Source: Planctobacterium marinum | Lineage (GTDB): Bacteria > Pseudomonadota > Gammaproteobacteria > Enterobacterales > Alteromonadaceae | NCBI RefSeq assembly: GCF_020687805.1 | Contig: NZ_JAJEWQ010000007.1 | Span: 137,151-201,150, forward strand | Direction: 5' to 3' | Length of the DNA: 64,000 bases | Part shown: positions 54,580 to 64,000 of the stretch, piece by piece | Numbering within the stretch: position 1 is the first letter of the stretch | Layout of the letters: each line of letters starts with the position of its first letter | Translations under genes and position numbers: made by a program | Notes under the pieces: generated by a model | What the model saw: only the letters and a program-made list of their open reading frames with translations | Told to the model about the DNA's origin: nothing | Database searches by the model: none

Positions 54580-56037
54580 ATGTTCAGATTGGTCTTGAGT
54601 TCCATTTTTTTATGCACCTTGTTTGTAATTATAAGTTGTAGCCACAAAGTGAATGCACAACAGATTGTTGAGATTACTCCTAAGCAGCAAAATCAAGAGT
54701 TTGATACAGAATATGAGAAAAGGCAGACATTTAGAGGAGGGATGTTTCGAAAAGATCCAAATGCTTGGATCTATACGTCAGATTTTAGTAAACGATTTGA
54801 TATGCCCTCTTCATGGGTTAGTGCTGAACTATCTGAAGGGATTGAAGCGTTTGCTATCCGCTATCAACCTTTTTTTGTTGAACTATGTCCCCCTGAGCAA
54901 GAGTGTTTCAAACCTGCCAACTGCTATCTTGATATCTACGCAAAAAATGATGCTCAATTGCCCTGGTTGGACGAAAAACAAGGACACCTCGATTTAGATT
55001 TTCCCGAATCACCTTGGTTTCATCTCAACTTTACTGCAAATGATTATGAATCTGTTATTGCTACAAGAGGCTTCAGTCTTCGTTTAAGGGGACTTGAAGG
55101 AAATATATATGAAGGACGCGTCGTTGAATTTCAAAGGGAAAGATTTCAAGGGATGGATCTTATTTCATCAATCTTCCCATGTAACGTTTTAGGCAAGACC
55201 AAGTCCTTAATTCTCGGAGAGCGTGATGAGAGCAAAGAAATATATTTATCTGATGAGTTTCTTCTAAGAGCTTCACAGAAAGTATTCTCAAGAAAGAAGG
55301 ACTATCCAGAGAACTTAGAAGCAACATTTCGTATCTCCTCCTCTTTTGAAGAACTAAAAAAAATAAAAAGTAGTACGCCGCTTCCTTATGAATGGGTCTA
55401 CAGCAAAGGTTTTTCACAAAGATTTTCGTTACCTGAAATAAGCGTTTCAGAAAATTTAGAAGAAGGTATTGCAGCAATTGTCTATCGAAAACAATCATAT
55501 GCCAGTGAGAGATGCGGCTTTTTCGGAGAAGAAGATTCATGCCAATTTTCTACATCGACAATAAAGCTAGACGTTTTTCTTGAGTCAGATTTGGAACTTG
55601 TTTGGGCCCCAAATGTTGACAGTAAATTAAGTGACTCAGATCCCTATTTATCTACCTATTATTTGCCTGAACATCGGAACGAACTAAAGGTGTTCGGCCA
55701 CGCGAAAAAATACATGAAATTTGTACAGCCCGCTGGTTTTTTGGGGTTGAACTCAGTCGAAAAAGGCGGTTACGGAAGGTTTGAGGCAATAAACGCACAT
55801 CGAAATTGGCAAAACATAAGTTATTTTTCATTCTATGGTCGTCATCTGACGACCGTCAATGATACGAAATATTTAGACGGTCATTTAAGGTTCTTTGCTA
55901 CCGAAGAAAAAAATACACCAGCATTTGAGATTGTGCTCCCCGCTGAATTTCTAAATAGAGTAGCCATCAACAACAGCAAGCAGCCGAATGAAAACTCGTT
56001 AATACAGATGGTTAAACAAAAACTGAAACTAAATTGA
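54580..56037 (+). CDS. Unknown putative lipoprotein with an internal duplication
   Basis: 485 residues. The N-terminus has a hydrophobic stretch ending VIISC (Cys20), which fits a lipobox, although cleavage after VNA by signal peptidase I is also possible. Two copies of one module follow: WIYTSDFSKRFDMPSSWVSA from residue 63 and WVYSKGFSQRFSLPEISVSE from residue 272, each continuing with EGI-A-A/-A-I-x-Y-R, a Cys pair, and a LD(I/V)(Y/F) strand. No family recognised. Starts GTG 54577/ATG 54580 (AGGGAAAGG upstream), 3-6 bp after the HlyD gene, and is followed after 14 bp by the RTX gene. Position suggests a role in secretion, protection from the toxin, or surface retention. Confidence 0.75.
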   Translation: MFRLVLSSIFLCTLFVIISCSHKVNAQQIVEITPKQQNQEFDTEYEKRQTFRGGMFRKDPNAWIYTSDFSKRFDMPSSWVSAELSEGIEAFAIRYQPFFVELCPPEQECFKPANCYLDIYAKNDAQLPWLDEKQGHLDLDFPESPWFHLNFTANDYESVIATRGFSLRLRGLEGNIYEGRVVEFQRERFQGMDLISSIFPCNVLGKTKSLILGERDESKEIYLSDEFLLRASQKVFSRKKDYPENLEATFRISSSFEELKKIKSSTPLPYEWVYSKGFSQRFSLPEISVSENLEEGIAAIVYRKQSYASERCGFFGEEDSCQFSTSTIKLDVFLESDLELVWAPNVDSKLSDSDPYLSTYYLPEHRNELKVFGHAKKYMKFVQPAGFLGLNSVEKGGYGRFEAINAHRNWQNISYFSFYGRHLTTVNDTKYLDGHLRFFATEEKNTPAFEIVLPAEFLNRVAINNSKQPNENSLIQMVKQKLKLN

Positions 56038-56051
56038 TACGGAGAATTGAT

Positions 56052-59000
56052 ATGTTTACGCAGCAGCAAAAGTTAGCTTTTTCTTATTTGATAGATGATG
56101 TTTACAACAATTTCGACGCTCGCGCACAAAATGTTGCTGGGTGGAGGATATCTACTCTTACTAATTCCAGTGATGAAGGACTTAGTGGGACAGGGCTTAA
56201 ATACCAGGTATATGAGCAAGATGGAGAGTATGTCATTGCAATTGCCGGAACTGATTTTGGGGTTGGAACGGAGCAGGAGAGGATAGATTTTATTCGAGAT
56301 GCTTCTGCTGATGCCGCACTATTTATGAGGACATATGCTGAACAATTTGACGAGTCATTGAGATCGATTGATGCATTTCTCGAAATAAATAACATTGACC
56401 CCGCAAATGTTACTTTTGTCGGACATTCTCTGGGTGGGGCTCATGCACAAGTTCTTGCTTATACGTTTGGCTCAAAGGGGCTTACGTTTGATGCGCCGGG
56501 CGTGAAAGGCATACTTGATTCAGACATATTGACTGAACAAACACTAGATATCAATTATTCGAATACCCTGTTGAATTTGGGCATAACTCAGTCTCCAGTA
56601 GGTGAGCTTTACGTAGAAAATATTTACGAAGAAGGCAGTGTAATTAGTGCAGGTGGTGTTTACTTTTCTGAAGATGAATATGTAGGTTCTTCGACCTCTG
56701 TTAATTATGTGGATGATTTGCTCCCAAATCTGGCCTCGGCTCTACAAGGCATTGGTTTAGCGTCTCGAAGTTGGAAGCTTTTTATCACGGGTACTATGTT
56801 GGGACTGGTCGATGCCGGAACTCCTGGAGGGAGTCATGACAGAAATAATTTTATAGCCGCAATGGAAAGAGAGGCGTTTGAAAATAGTGAATTAGAACCT
56901 TTGTTGTTCATTATGAAGGAATTATCAAAAGAACGAAACTTCTCCGAAGGAGAGGGCGTACCTGTTTCTTTTGAGGCGTTAATTCAATCAGTAAAGAATG
57001 CAGTTGATGCCGGAGAAATATCTACCATACGTGAAATGGAGGATTTTTTCAGAGTTGAATTAGCTTTTATTGAAGGTTATGAAGAACTTGCGCGGATCCG
57101 CAATTCGTACCTTGATCGTGCCGAGACTACGGTTAAATTAATTGAAGCTAATCTGAATTATATTCCAGATGGTGATTCGGTTTTGGGGCAAGCTAGAATT
57201 ATAGAAACACAATTGTCTGATAATTTGTCTCAGCTTTTTCAACAGTATTTTGAAAATATCAATGATTTACAACTAGGCTCCCTTTCTCCTGAAGAAGCGA
57301 AAACTCAGATTGATGCACAACTTATTCTTTTTGAGCATGATGCAATTTCTCGTTTTGGTGATGGCTTTGGTGAGGGAACTGAACTAAGTGATTTATTGGT
57401 TTCCAGGGACGGGCAAACCCTTTGGGGAGGAGGGGGGGATGATATTCTTATCGCTGACAATACCGGGGCAACATTGAAAGGCGATGCCTATCAAGATCCC
57501 GAAGACATAACCGAAAACCCCGGAAATGATATCTTAATTGGAGGTCATGGTGATGACCTACTAGAAGGGGGCGGAGGCGATGATATTATCTATGGTGGAT
57601 TTGGTGATGACACTTTGTCAGGTGGTGATGGGAGCGACCATCTAGAAGGTGGACTAGGTAACGACACTTATATCTATAACTCGGGAGATGGTATAGACAC
57701 GATCCTCGATTATTCTGGTTCTATTGTATTTGATGGCTACGTGTTATCAGGTGGCATTTATGATTCAGAAATTGACGCATATGTCTCTTCCGACGGCCGT
57801 TTTTCGTACAAATTATTGGGTGGCGATTTAATAATCAATGATGTGTTAACTGTTAGGGATTTTAATAGTGGAGATTTGGGGGTCGTACTTTTCGAACCCG
57901 GCGAATCCACCAGTTTTCATACCCCTCATGTTTGGCAATCCCAATTAAATATGTATTCACTGTATTCTGGAGCACTCCAGACGACAATTTATTATTCTTA
58001 CGCTGAGCCCCCTGAATCTGAAATTCCAACCTATCGTGGTATGACCACTGAAGAGCTTGCTGATACGAGAGGTCTTCAAGTAGGGGCGGCTGGGAGTCCA
58101 TGGAATTATCGCTATTATAATCTTACCGAGTCACGGCTTCATTATAGTTGGGGGTTTGCTAATCCGGAAACCGGGGCTATTTATACAACAGGCGTAAGAA
58201 AAGATGTTGTAAACTCACAATCCATTATTACCGAGTGGTTTGAGGAATTAAATGGTTACGTGACTGTGGGAACACAGCCTGCCTCTATGATTTTCCAAAT
58301 ATCGGTTGGAGGTGTGTTAAGAGAAGGGCATAGCTATGGTGCTACTGGACGCGATAGTATTTTTGGCTCCTCCGATAGCGACGCTATCTTCGGTTTGGGT
58401 GGTGAGGATGAAATCAGAAGTCTTGGCGGTGATGATTTAATTGAAATAAATCATGGATTAAATCTTGAAGATGATAACGTTTCATCCGAAGTTTACGCTG
58501 GAAACGGTAACGATGTCATAAGAGTAAAAGGGAATAGGACGGGGTTTGCTCAGACGTTTATAGATACTGGTGCAGGGAATGATAATATTGAAATAGTTGT
58601 CGGGACAGATGGTTTAGTTGAGGTCGATGATGCCGCCGGAAATGATATGGTATTCGTGACAACAAGTCAGTTATCAGAATCAGGCGAATTGATATATAAA
58701 TATGGTAGTGGATTTGATTACATTGATCTGTCCTTAAAATCTGATTTACAGTCATATATAGCAACAATTGAATTTACAAATAATCTTGATCGTTATCAAA
58801 TTGTCTATGTTGAACCCATCGCAATTGAAGGGAATGGTTTCGACCAAAACAGTATATTAACACCCTCTCAATTCAACCAAGTTGATCATTCAAATTACAT
58901 CTTTGTAAAGGACACCATAACTAACGAAGGAGTTTTTCTAGAGATAGATGAGTTTTCCGAAGGAACGGCTACTTTAAATTTGAAATTCAGCGATACTCAG

Positions 59001-62000
59001 CTAGGTTTCTCCGAAATCATTGAAATGCTTTCCCATGACGGTTCATTAGCTGATGACAAATTAGAAGGTGATCTTGGAATTGACGAATTATACGGAGGCG
59101 AAGGAAATGATGAAATTGATGGTTTCGAGGGCAACGATAGACTATTTGGCGATTCTGGTAATGACATTTTAAATGGTGGTGCAGGTGATGATGAATTAAA
59201 TGGGGGGGAGGGACTCGATACACTAACAGGTGATGAGGGTGATGATCTCTTAGATGGTGGCCTGGGAAATGATCGATATCAATATTCACTCGGCGATGGC
59301 TTTGACACTTTGATTGAAGCCGAGTCAGAAACGAATCAGCCAGTTAATCGTCAACAATTTATTTTTAATCGCGAAGATTTTCGGTTAGAGCCAAGAGCTA
59401 GAGGCCAACTATCATTTTTAAGACGAGCGTATTTGGAGAACGTTTCTTCTAGTGAAAATGCGTCTAATCAAGAGTTTACAGAAATTGATGTTTTGGAGTT
59501 CGGTGAGGGGATCACAAAAGACTCAATAAAATTCAAAATTTCTGGAGATGACTTGATTGTAATGGTCGACAACGATGGAAATGGACTTCAGATAAAAAAT
59601 TGGAATATAAACGGTCAAGGGATCGAGCAAATTGATTTTGCTGACGGAACAACAATGACGTTTGAAGATATCGTGAACATTGCGTCTACATCTGGCACTG
59701 AAGACGACGACTCAATATCTGGAAGTATTCAAGACGATATTGTTAGAGGTTACGAAGGAAACGACACTCTCGCTGCTGGGGACGGCGATGATTTCATTGA
59801 AGGAGGCATGGGGAATGACATATTGGAAGGAGGTAATGGCAATGATGTATATTTCTTCGAGCAAGGTGATGGAAGCGATATCATCTTGGACTCAGCTTCG
59901 GATGAACACGGCGACGCGATTCAATTTGGAGAAACTGTTTCTAAAGATAATGTCTATTTCCTTCGAGTAAATAATGATTTGCGCATAGCATTTACCGACT
60001 CAAACGACTCGATAACAATTTCAAATTGGTTTGAGCAAAATCAAAATGGCGAATTCTTGAGAAGTGTAAACCGAGTAGAGTTTGCAGATGGAACATTCTA
60101 CGACATTGCTGATATTTATTCACAAATGGGAATTGGGGCTCCATCTCAATATCTAGTTGGGACAGATAATGATGATGTTCTTCAAGGAAGTGATGGAGGA
60201 GACATCGTCCTGGGCGGATCAGGAAATGATACTCTGGACGGTGCCGCAGGGAATGACCTACTGGTGGGCGGGGTTGGTAGCGACACTTACCTATTCGGAT
60301 ATGGAAGCGGACAAGATCGCATTTCGGAAATTAATTCTGACAATACTGATGTCAATATTATCTTGTTTGGTGAAGGAATCGAACAGCAAGATATACAAGT
60401 TACTCGATATGGAAGTGTCGGGATACAAATCAGTATTGTGGGTACCGAAGATAAACTCAGAATAGACAATTGGTTCATCAATACAGAAACCAACGAATTT
60501 CAAAGTCCTTATCAAATTGCTTTGTTTCAGTTTCAAGATGGAACAACCCTTCAGCCATCTGACATATATGGCCTGTTGGATATTCCCTCACCTGGTTCGG
60601 ATATTTCAGGCACTGAGAATGGAGATCGACTAATAGGTACGAGCGTTGGTGAGAATATATACGGTGGGTCTGGCAACGATCATCTGGATGGACGAGATGG
60701 CTCTGATGTGATTTTTGGAGGTGATGGCGATGACACTATTTTAGGTGGTAATGGCAACGATACGCTGCACGCAGGAGAAGGGGATGATCAAGTCACTGGC
60801 GGGGATGGAAATGACATTATTTTCGCAGGCTCTGGAAGCAATTTTATTTACGCTGGTGATGGCGAAGACACTATTTACGGTACCGTTGATCGCTCAGATA
60901 CAATATACGGTGGAAATGGGAATGATACCGTTTTCGCACAATCCACTGATGATGAATATTTCAACTCAATCTACGGCGAAGCAGGTGACGATAATCTGAA
61001 TGGGCATATCGGCAGTGATTGGCTGTTTGGCGGAATAGGGAACGATGTCCTCTCAGGGGGACAAGGAAGAGACCTGCTGGAAGGCAATGAAGGGAATGAT
61101 ATATACAGGTATAATTTGGGAGATGGCAGGGATGTGATAACCGAACGTAGTTTCGATTTTAGTGAATCGAATGTTTTGGTTTTAGGTGAGGGTATTACGC
61201 AAGAAATACTTACTTTCAGTATGGCAGAGTCCTCAGGGAGTGAGAGTCAGGGAATTCTGACCATGAATTATACGGGCCTCAACATCACCATTGAAGGTAC
61301 AGATGATGTTCTTGAAATTCGAGACTTTTTCCGAACTTTAATTAATTCTGAAACTGGTGAAGAAATCGTTTCAACACCTGATACCGCCGCAATAACCGAA
61401 ATTCAGTTTGCAGATGGTACTACTCTTACCTCGCAACAAATTTTTGATATTTTAGGAATTCATTACCCCGGCGCAGTTCTACGTGGCACTGATAGTGACG
61501 ACCATTTATTAGGCACAGATGATGACGACATTATTGACGGTGGCGCGGGCAATGATTACATCGATGGTGGTTTTGGTTCCGATACATATCTTTATGGCAC
61601 GGGAAGCGGCAATGACACCATTTTTGAGATGTCAAACCTCTCTGGACAGCCTAATCGGGTTGAATTTAAAGAAGGTATTACCCCAGATGATTTGAGAGTG
61701 ACTCGCACTGATTCGGGCTCACTCACCTTCGAGATTATTGAAACAGGTGAGAAGCTTCGCATAGAGATGTGGTTTGCCGCTGCCGATTCGAACGAGTTTG
61801 CGAACGAGCTTCCTGTTTCACAATTTATTTTTTCCGATGGAACTGTCTGGACACCAGAGGTTTTACGTGAATTTGTAGATAGTCGCGTTCCTGTGATGGG
61901 AAGCGATGACGAGGACTTTATTCTTGGCACCGACGCTAATGATATAATCGATGGAGGTGCTGGTGATGATTATATGGACGGTGGCTTTGGCTCTGATACT

Positions 62001-64000
62001 TACATCTATGGTCGCGGAAGTGGAAATGATGTTATCTATGAGTTCTTAAATCTTTCTGAAGAACCAAATCGGGTGGAATTTAAGGAAGATATTCTTCCAG
62101 ATGATTTGAAAGTCGTGCGCTCTAGTTCAGGATCCTTGACGTTCGAGATATTAGATACAGGTGAGAAACTTCGTATAGAACAATGGTTTGCTTCAAGTGA
62201 TTCAAATGATTTTGCGGAGGAAACTCCCATTGCTGAGTTTGTATTTGCCGATGGAACGGTCTGGACAAGGGACACCTTGTTGGCACTTGTTGATTCAAGG
62301 ATACGTGTAGAAGGTTCCGAAGAAGATGATCATCTAATTGGAACCCGTGCAGATGATCTAATTGACGGAGGCGCTGGAGACGATTACATGGACGGGGGTT
62401 TTGGAGCGGACACCTATATTTATGGTCGAGGTAGTGGCAATGACATCATCTTTGAGTTCCTTAATCTCACCAATGAACCGAATCGCGTAGAATTTAAAAG
62501 CGATGTTTCCCCTGAGCATTTACGAATAGTTCGTTCGGACTTTAACTCTCTTCTAATTGAAATTATAGACTCAGGAGAGACTCTACGTATTCTTAATTGG
62601 TACTCCTCAAGCTCTTCAGATGATTTCGCTGACGAGCTTCCAATTGCGGAGTTCATCTTTTCAGATGGAACTGTCTGGACCTCAGAAGACATCGAGAATT
62701 TAATCGAGCCACCTGCGGATATTGTGGGGAGTGCAAATGATGACGTTTTATTTGGAACGAGCTTAGCCGACACTATGTATGGGCTTGATGGTAATGACAC
62801 TCTTCTTGGTGATAGCGGAAATGATACGCTAAATGCTGGAGCAGGGGACGATTACCTGAATGGTGGAAGTGGTGATGACATTTTATATGGAGACGAAGGA
62901 AACAATCGACTGAGTGGAGCTTCGGGGAACGATACCTTGGTAAGTGGTACCGGTGATGATCTGCTAGAAGGGGGCTCTGGGGATGACATCTATGTTATCT
63001 CGTTCAATGGAGGGAACGACACGATAGATGAATTTGGAAGCCAATTTGATGAATATAATGTTATTCAATTTACAGATGTTTTATCTGAAAACGTCAGCTT
63101 TCAAAGAGAGAGCAATTCCAACAACTTACTCTTAATCAATAATGAGTCAGGCGCACAAGTACGGATTCTTGATTGGTTTGCTGGAATAACGAATGGAAAC
63201 GGCGAAGTTAATTACCGCATAAGCGAGATACGTTTTTCAGATGGAACTGTTTTCAGTATCGACGAAATTATTGACGCTCTTGAGGGTGTCTCTCTGGAGC
63301 CAGAGTACCATGGAACTAGTAGTAGTGACTTTTTACAAGGAAGCGATAGTGCAGACAAGATGTGGGGTTATTCTGGAAATGACAATTTAGATGGCTATGC
63401 TGGCAATGATGTCTTATTTGGTATGGATGGCGCAGATCAATTGCGGGGCGGAGAAGGTGACGACCGATTAGAAGGTGGACGAGGCGATGACACATACTGG
63501 TTTGATATAGGTGATGGTCATGATGTTATATCTGATATTAAAGGTACAGATTTCATAACTTTTTCCCCTGGTGTGAATTCTGAACTAGTGGAAGTGTCTC
63601 GCTACCTTAATGAAGAGGGGGTAGAAACACTCCTTATCAAATATGGCGAAAATGATAGCATTACTATTGAAAACTGGGCATCTAACCCAGTTGAATTAAT
63701 ACGTTTCTTGGGGGGACCACAATGGGACCACGCATCTATCAATGAAAATACGCCACTTCAGTTGAGTGAAGAGGCTGACGTATTTGTTGATGGTAATGGT
63801 GGTGAAGCGATTTCGGCACTCGGTGGTGATGATCTGATCCAGGCGATGGGCGGCAATGACACCCTCATCGGCGGAGCAGGCAATGACCGTCTGGAAGGCG
63901 GAGCAGGTCGTGACACTTACCTGTTCAGCATCGGTGATGGTCAGGATGTCATCTCGGATGAGCGCGGAACGGATACCATCGTTTTTGGCGAGGCCATCAC
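56052..64000 (+). CDS. Giant RTX protein with N-terminal lipase-like domain (3' end outside window)
   Basis: The frame from ATG 56052 (GGAGA 8 nt upstream) stays open to the window end: 2,649 codons without a stop, checked in frame at several points. Residues about 1-250 resemble an alpha/beta-hydrolase of the class 3 lipase type, with FVGHSLGGAHAQVLAY and nucleophile Ser126. After about residue 455 come many blocks of the RTX nonapeptide GGxGxDxLx, binding Ca2+, alternating with modules rich in F-x-D-G-T and N-W-F, which match the haemolysin-type calcium-binding related domain. Three of these modules form exact 414-bp tandem units (61512-62753). No RTX activation gene (hlyC) is present. The secretion signal is expected at the missing C-terminus. 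Substrate of the lipase-like domain unknown. Confidence 0.9.
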   Translation, partial: MFTQQQKLAFSYLIDDVYNNFDARAQNVAGWRISTLTNSSDEGLSGTGLKYQVYEQDGEYVIAIAGTDFGVGTEQERIDFIRDASADAALFMRTYAEQFDESLRSIDAFLEINNIDPANVTFVGHSLGGAHAQVLAYTFGSKGLTFDAPGVKGILDSDILTEQTLDINYSNTLLNLGITQSPVGELYVENIYEEGSVISAGGVYFSEDEYVGSSTSVNYVDDLLPNLASALQGIGLASRSWKLFITGTMLGLVDAGTPGGSHDRNNFIAAMEREAFENSELEPLLFIMKELSKERNFSEGEGVPVSFEALIQSVKNAVDAGEISTIREMEDFFRVELAFIEGYEELARIRNSYLDRAETTVKLIEANLNYIPDGDSVLGQARIIETQLSDNLSQLFQQYFENINDLQLGSLSPEEAKTQIDAQLILFEHDAISRFGDGFGEGTELSDLLVSRDGQTLWGGGGDDILIADNTGATLKGDAYQDPEDITENPGNDILIGGHGDDLLEGGGGDDIIYGGFGDDTLSGGDGSDHLEGGLGNDTYIYNSGDGIDTILDYSGSIVFDGYVLSGGIYDSEIDAYVSSDGRFSYKLLGGDLIINDVLTVRDFNSGDLGVVLFEPGESTSFHTPHVWQSQLNMYSLYSGALQTTIYYSYAEPPESEIPTYRGMTTEELADTRGLQVGAAGSPWNYRYYNLTESRLHYSWGFANPETGAIYTTGVRKDVVNSQSIITEWFEELNGYVTVGTQPASMIFQISVGGVLREGHSYGATGRDSIFGSSDSDAIFGLGGEDEIRSLGGDDLIEINHGLNLEDDNVSSEVYAGNGNDVIRVKGNRTGFAQTFIDTGAGNDNIEIVVGTDGLVEVDDAAGNDMVFVTTSQLSESGELIYKYGSGFDYIDLSLKSDLQSYIATIEFTNNLDRYQIVYVEPIAIEGNGFDQNSILTPSQFNQVDHSNYIFVKDTITNEGVFLEIDEFSEGTATLNLKFSDTQLGFSEIIEMLSHDGSLADDKLEGDLGIDELYGGEGNDEIDGFEGNDRLFGDSGNDILNGGAGDDELNGGEGLDTLTGDEGDDLLDGGLGNDRYQYSLGDGFDTLIEAESETNQPVNRQQFIFNREDFRLEPRARGQLSFLRRAYLENVSSSENASNQEFTEIDVLEFGEGITKDSIKFKISGDDLIVMVDNDGNGLQIKNWNINGQGIEQIDFADGTTMTFEDIVNIASTSGTEDDDSISGSIQDDIVRGYEGNDTLAAGDGDDFIEGGMGNDILEGGNGNDVYFFEQGDGSDIILDSASDEHGDAIQFGETVSKDNVYFLRVNNDLRIAFTDSNDSITISNWFEQNQNGEFLRSVNRVEFADGTFYDIADIYSQMGIGAPSQYLVGTDNDDVLQGSDGGDIVLGGSGNDTLDGAAGNDLLVGGVGSDTYLFGYGSGQDRISEINSDNTDVNIILFGEGIEQQDIQVTRYGSVGIQISIVGTEDKLRIDNWFINTETNEFQSPYQIALFQFQDGTTLQPSDIYGLLDIPSPGSDISGTENGDRLIGTSVGENIYGGSGNDHLDGRDGSDVIFGGDGDDTILGGNGNDTLHAGEGDDQVTGGDGNDIIFAGSGSNFIYAGDGEDTIYGTVDRSDTIYGGNGNDTVFAQSTDDEYFNSIYGEAGDDNLNGHIGSDWLFGGIGNDVLSGGQGRDLLEGNEGNDIYRYNLGDGRDVITERSFDFSESNVLVLGEGITQEILTFSMAESSGSESQGILTMNYTGLNITIEGTDDVLEIRDFFRTLINSETGEEIVSTPDTAAITEIQFADGTTLTSQQIFDILGIHYPGAVLRGTDSDDHLLGTDDDDIIDGGAGNDYIDGGFGSDTYLYGTGSGNDTIFEMSNLSGQPNRVEFKEGITPDDLRVTRTDSGSLTFEIIETGEKLRIEMWFAAADSNEFANELPVSQFIFSDGTVWTPEVLREFVDSRVPVMGSDDEDFILGTDANDIIDGGAGDDYMDGGFGSDTYIYGRGSGNDVIYEFLNLSEEPNRVEFKEDILPDDLKVVRSSSGSLTFEILDTGEKLRIEQWFASSDSNDFAEETPIAEFVFADGTVWTRDTLLALVDSRIRVEGSEEDDHLIGTRADDLIDGGAGDDYMDGGFGADTYIYGRGSGNDIIFEFLNLTNEPNRVEFKSDVSPEHLRIVRSDFNSLLIEIIDSGETLRILNWYSSSSSDDFADELPIAEFIFSDGTVWTSEDIENLIEPPADIVGSANDDVLFGTSLADTMYGLDGNDTLLGDSGNDTLNAGAGDDYLNGGSGDDILYGDEGNNRLSGASGNDTLVSGTGDDLLEGGSGDDIYVISFNGGNDTIDEFGSQFDEYNVIQFTDVLSENVSFQRESNSNNLLLINNESGAQVRILDWFAGITNGNGEVNYRISEIRFSDGTVFSIDEIIDALEGVSLEPEYHGTSSSDFLQGSDSADKMWGYSGNDNLDGYAGNDVLFGMDGADQLRGGEGDDRLEGGRGDDTYWFDIGDGHDVISDIKGTDFITFSPGVNSELVEVSRYLNEEGVETLLIKYGENDSITIENWASNPVELIRFLGGPQWDHASINENTPLQLSEEADVFVDGNGGEAISALGGDDLIQAMGGNDTLIGGAGNDRLEGGAGRDTYLFSIGDGQDVISDERGTDTIVFGEAI
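57405..63965 (+). repeat. RTX nonapeptide repeat blocks
   Basis: Clusters of GGxGxDxLx-type repeats at about 57420-57680, 59040-59290, 59700-59850, 60170-60290, 60610-61120, 61520-61610, 61930-62020, 62340-62440, 62720-62990, 63310-63500 and 63790-63940, with a weaker one near 58350-58450. Each cluster is followed by a module with GDGxDxI and a later F-x-D-G-T. In the known fold each nonapeptide pair binds Ca2+ to form a parallel beta roll once outside the cell. Confidence 0.85.
61512..62753 (+). repeat. Three tandem 414-bp units in the RTX gene
   Basis: Units begin at 61512, 61926 and 62340, and the frame of the next (partial) start motif falls exactly at 62754. Each encodes 138 residues: a GGAGxDYxDGGFG RTX turn, DTYIYGxGSGND, NRVEFK, then a module ending FADGTVWT. 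Protein-level identity is high while synonymous bases differ, so the copies are old and kept by selection. Confidence 0.9.

Noticed and set aside
57862..62800. Several antisense frames within the RTX gene (for example 59017-59289, 61592-61930, 62420-62800)
   Set aside because: His/Leu- or Ser-rich translations from the reverse complement of Asp/Gly repeats; no starts with ribosome sites.
57405..63965. Possibility of a CRISPR-like array because of regular repeats
   Set aside because: Repeats keep the reading frame, vary at third positions and encode RTX nonapeptides; no constant repeat with unique spacers.

Overview
The window looks like chromosomal DNA of a marine gammaproteobacterium of the Alteromonadales, probably Alteromonadaceae. 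The reasons are the gene families (K+-type membrane pyrophosphatase, 371-residue SerC next to SerA, ydbH-ynbE-ydbL, YajR-type transporter beside uvrA and ssb), a CsrB-like RNA with an upstream GacA/UvrY-like box, and the moderate G+C of the core genes. This placement is inferred from recognised families only; no search was run.

Positions 1-42,790 are mostly core genome. In order: a secreted histidine phosphatase (cut by the window edge), an isoprenylcysteine-methyltransferase-like membrane protein, a PatB/MalY C-S lyase, a single-domain response regulator, a small membrane protein behind a perfect FNR box, a nucleotide-sugar-epimerase-like protein, a Na+ symporter, an SDR and a DCC-family protein, msrA, then a non-coding stretch that I read as a CsrB-family RNA on the minus strand. 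Next come mpl-ubiX-S1/P1 nuclease (minus), fbp, serC-serA, hppA (minus), an RND efflux pair, ppa, ydbH-ynbE-ydbL with an AsmA-like gene, an AT-richer MFS/SDR cassette with a divergent TetR regulator and a clear operator, a flavodoxin, a 391-bp MITE-like element that has cut the front off a gene, a catalase-related protein, a multidomain secreted endonuclease I, an MFS/DUF3299 pair, a 2OG oxygenase with a thioesterase, then uvrA divergent from yajR-like MFS and ssb.

Immediately after the ssb terminator the sequence becomes AT-rich and accessory. Six tightly coupled genes (42,867-50,781) encode three different tyrosine recombinases, two small proteins with a helix-turn-helix and coiled coil, and a RecD2-like helicase; four of the five junctions overlap by 4 nt. 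This resembles Tn554-like, recombinase-in-trio or gamma-mobile-trio mobile elements. Directly downstream is a type I secretion locus: ABC exporter, HlyD-type adaptor, an unknown putative lipoprotein with an internal duplication, and a giant RTX protein with an N-terminal lipase-like Gly-His-Ser-Leu-Gly motif, which runs off the end of the window (at least 2,649 codons). The outer-membrane TolC partner is not in the window.

The most interesting items are the CsrB-like RNA with its GacA-like upstream site, the recombinase-trio/helicase module and its RTX cargo, the duplicated lipoprotein gene between exporter and toxin, the exact 414-bp-period repeats in the toxin, and two related mini-elements at 349-400 and 30,876-31,266.
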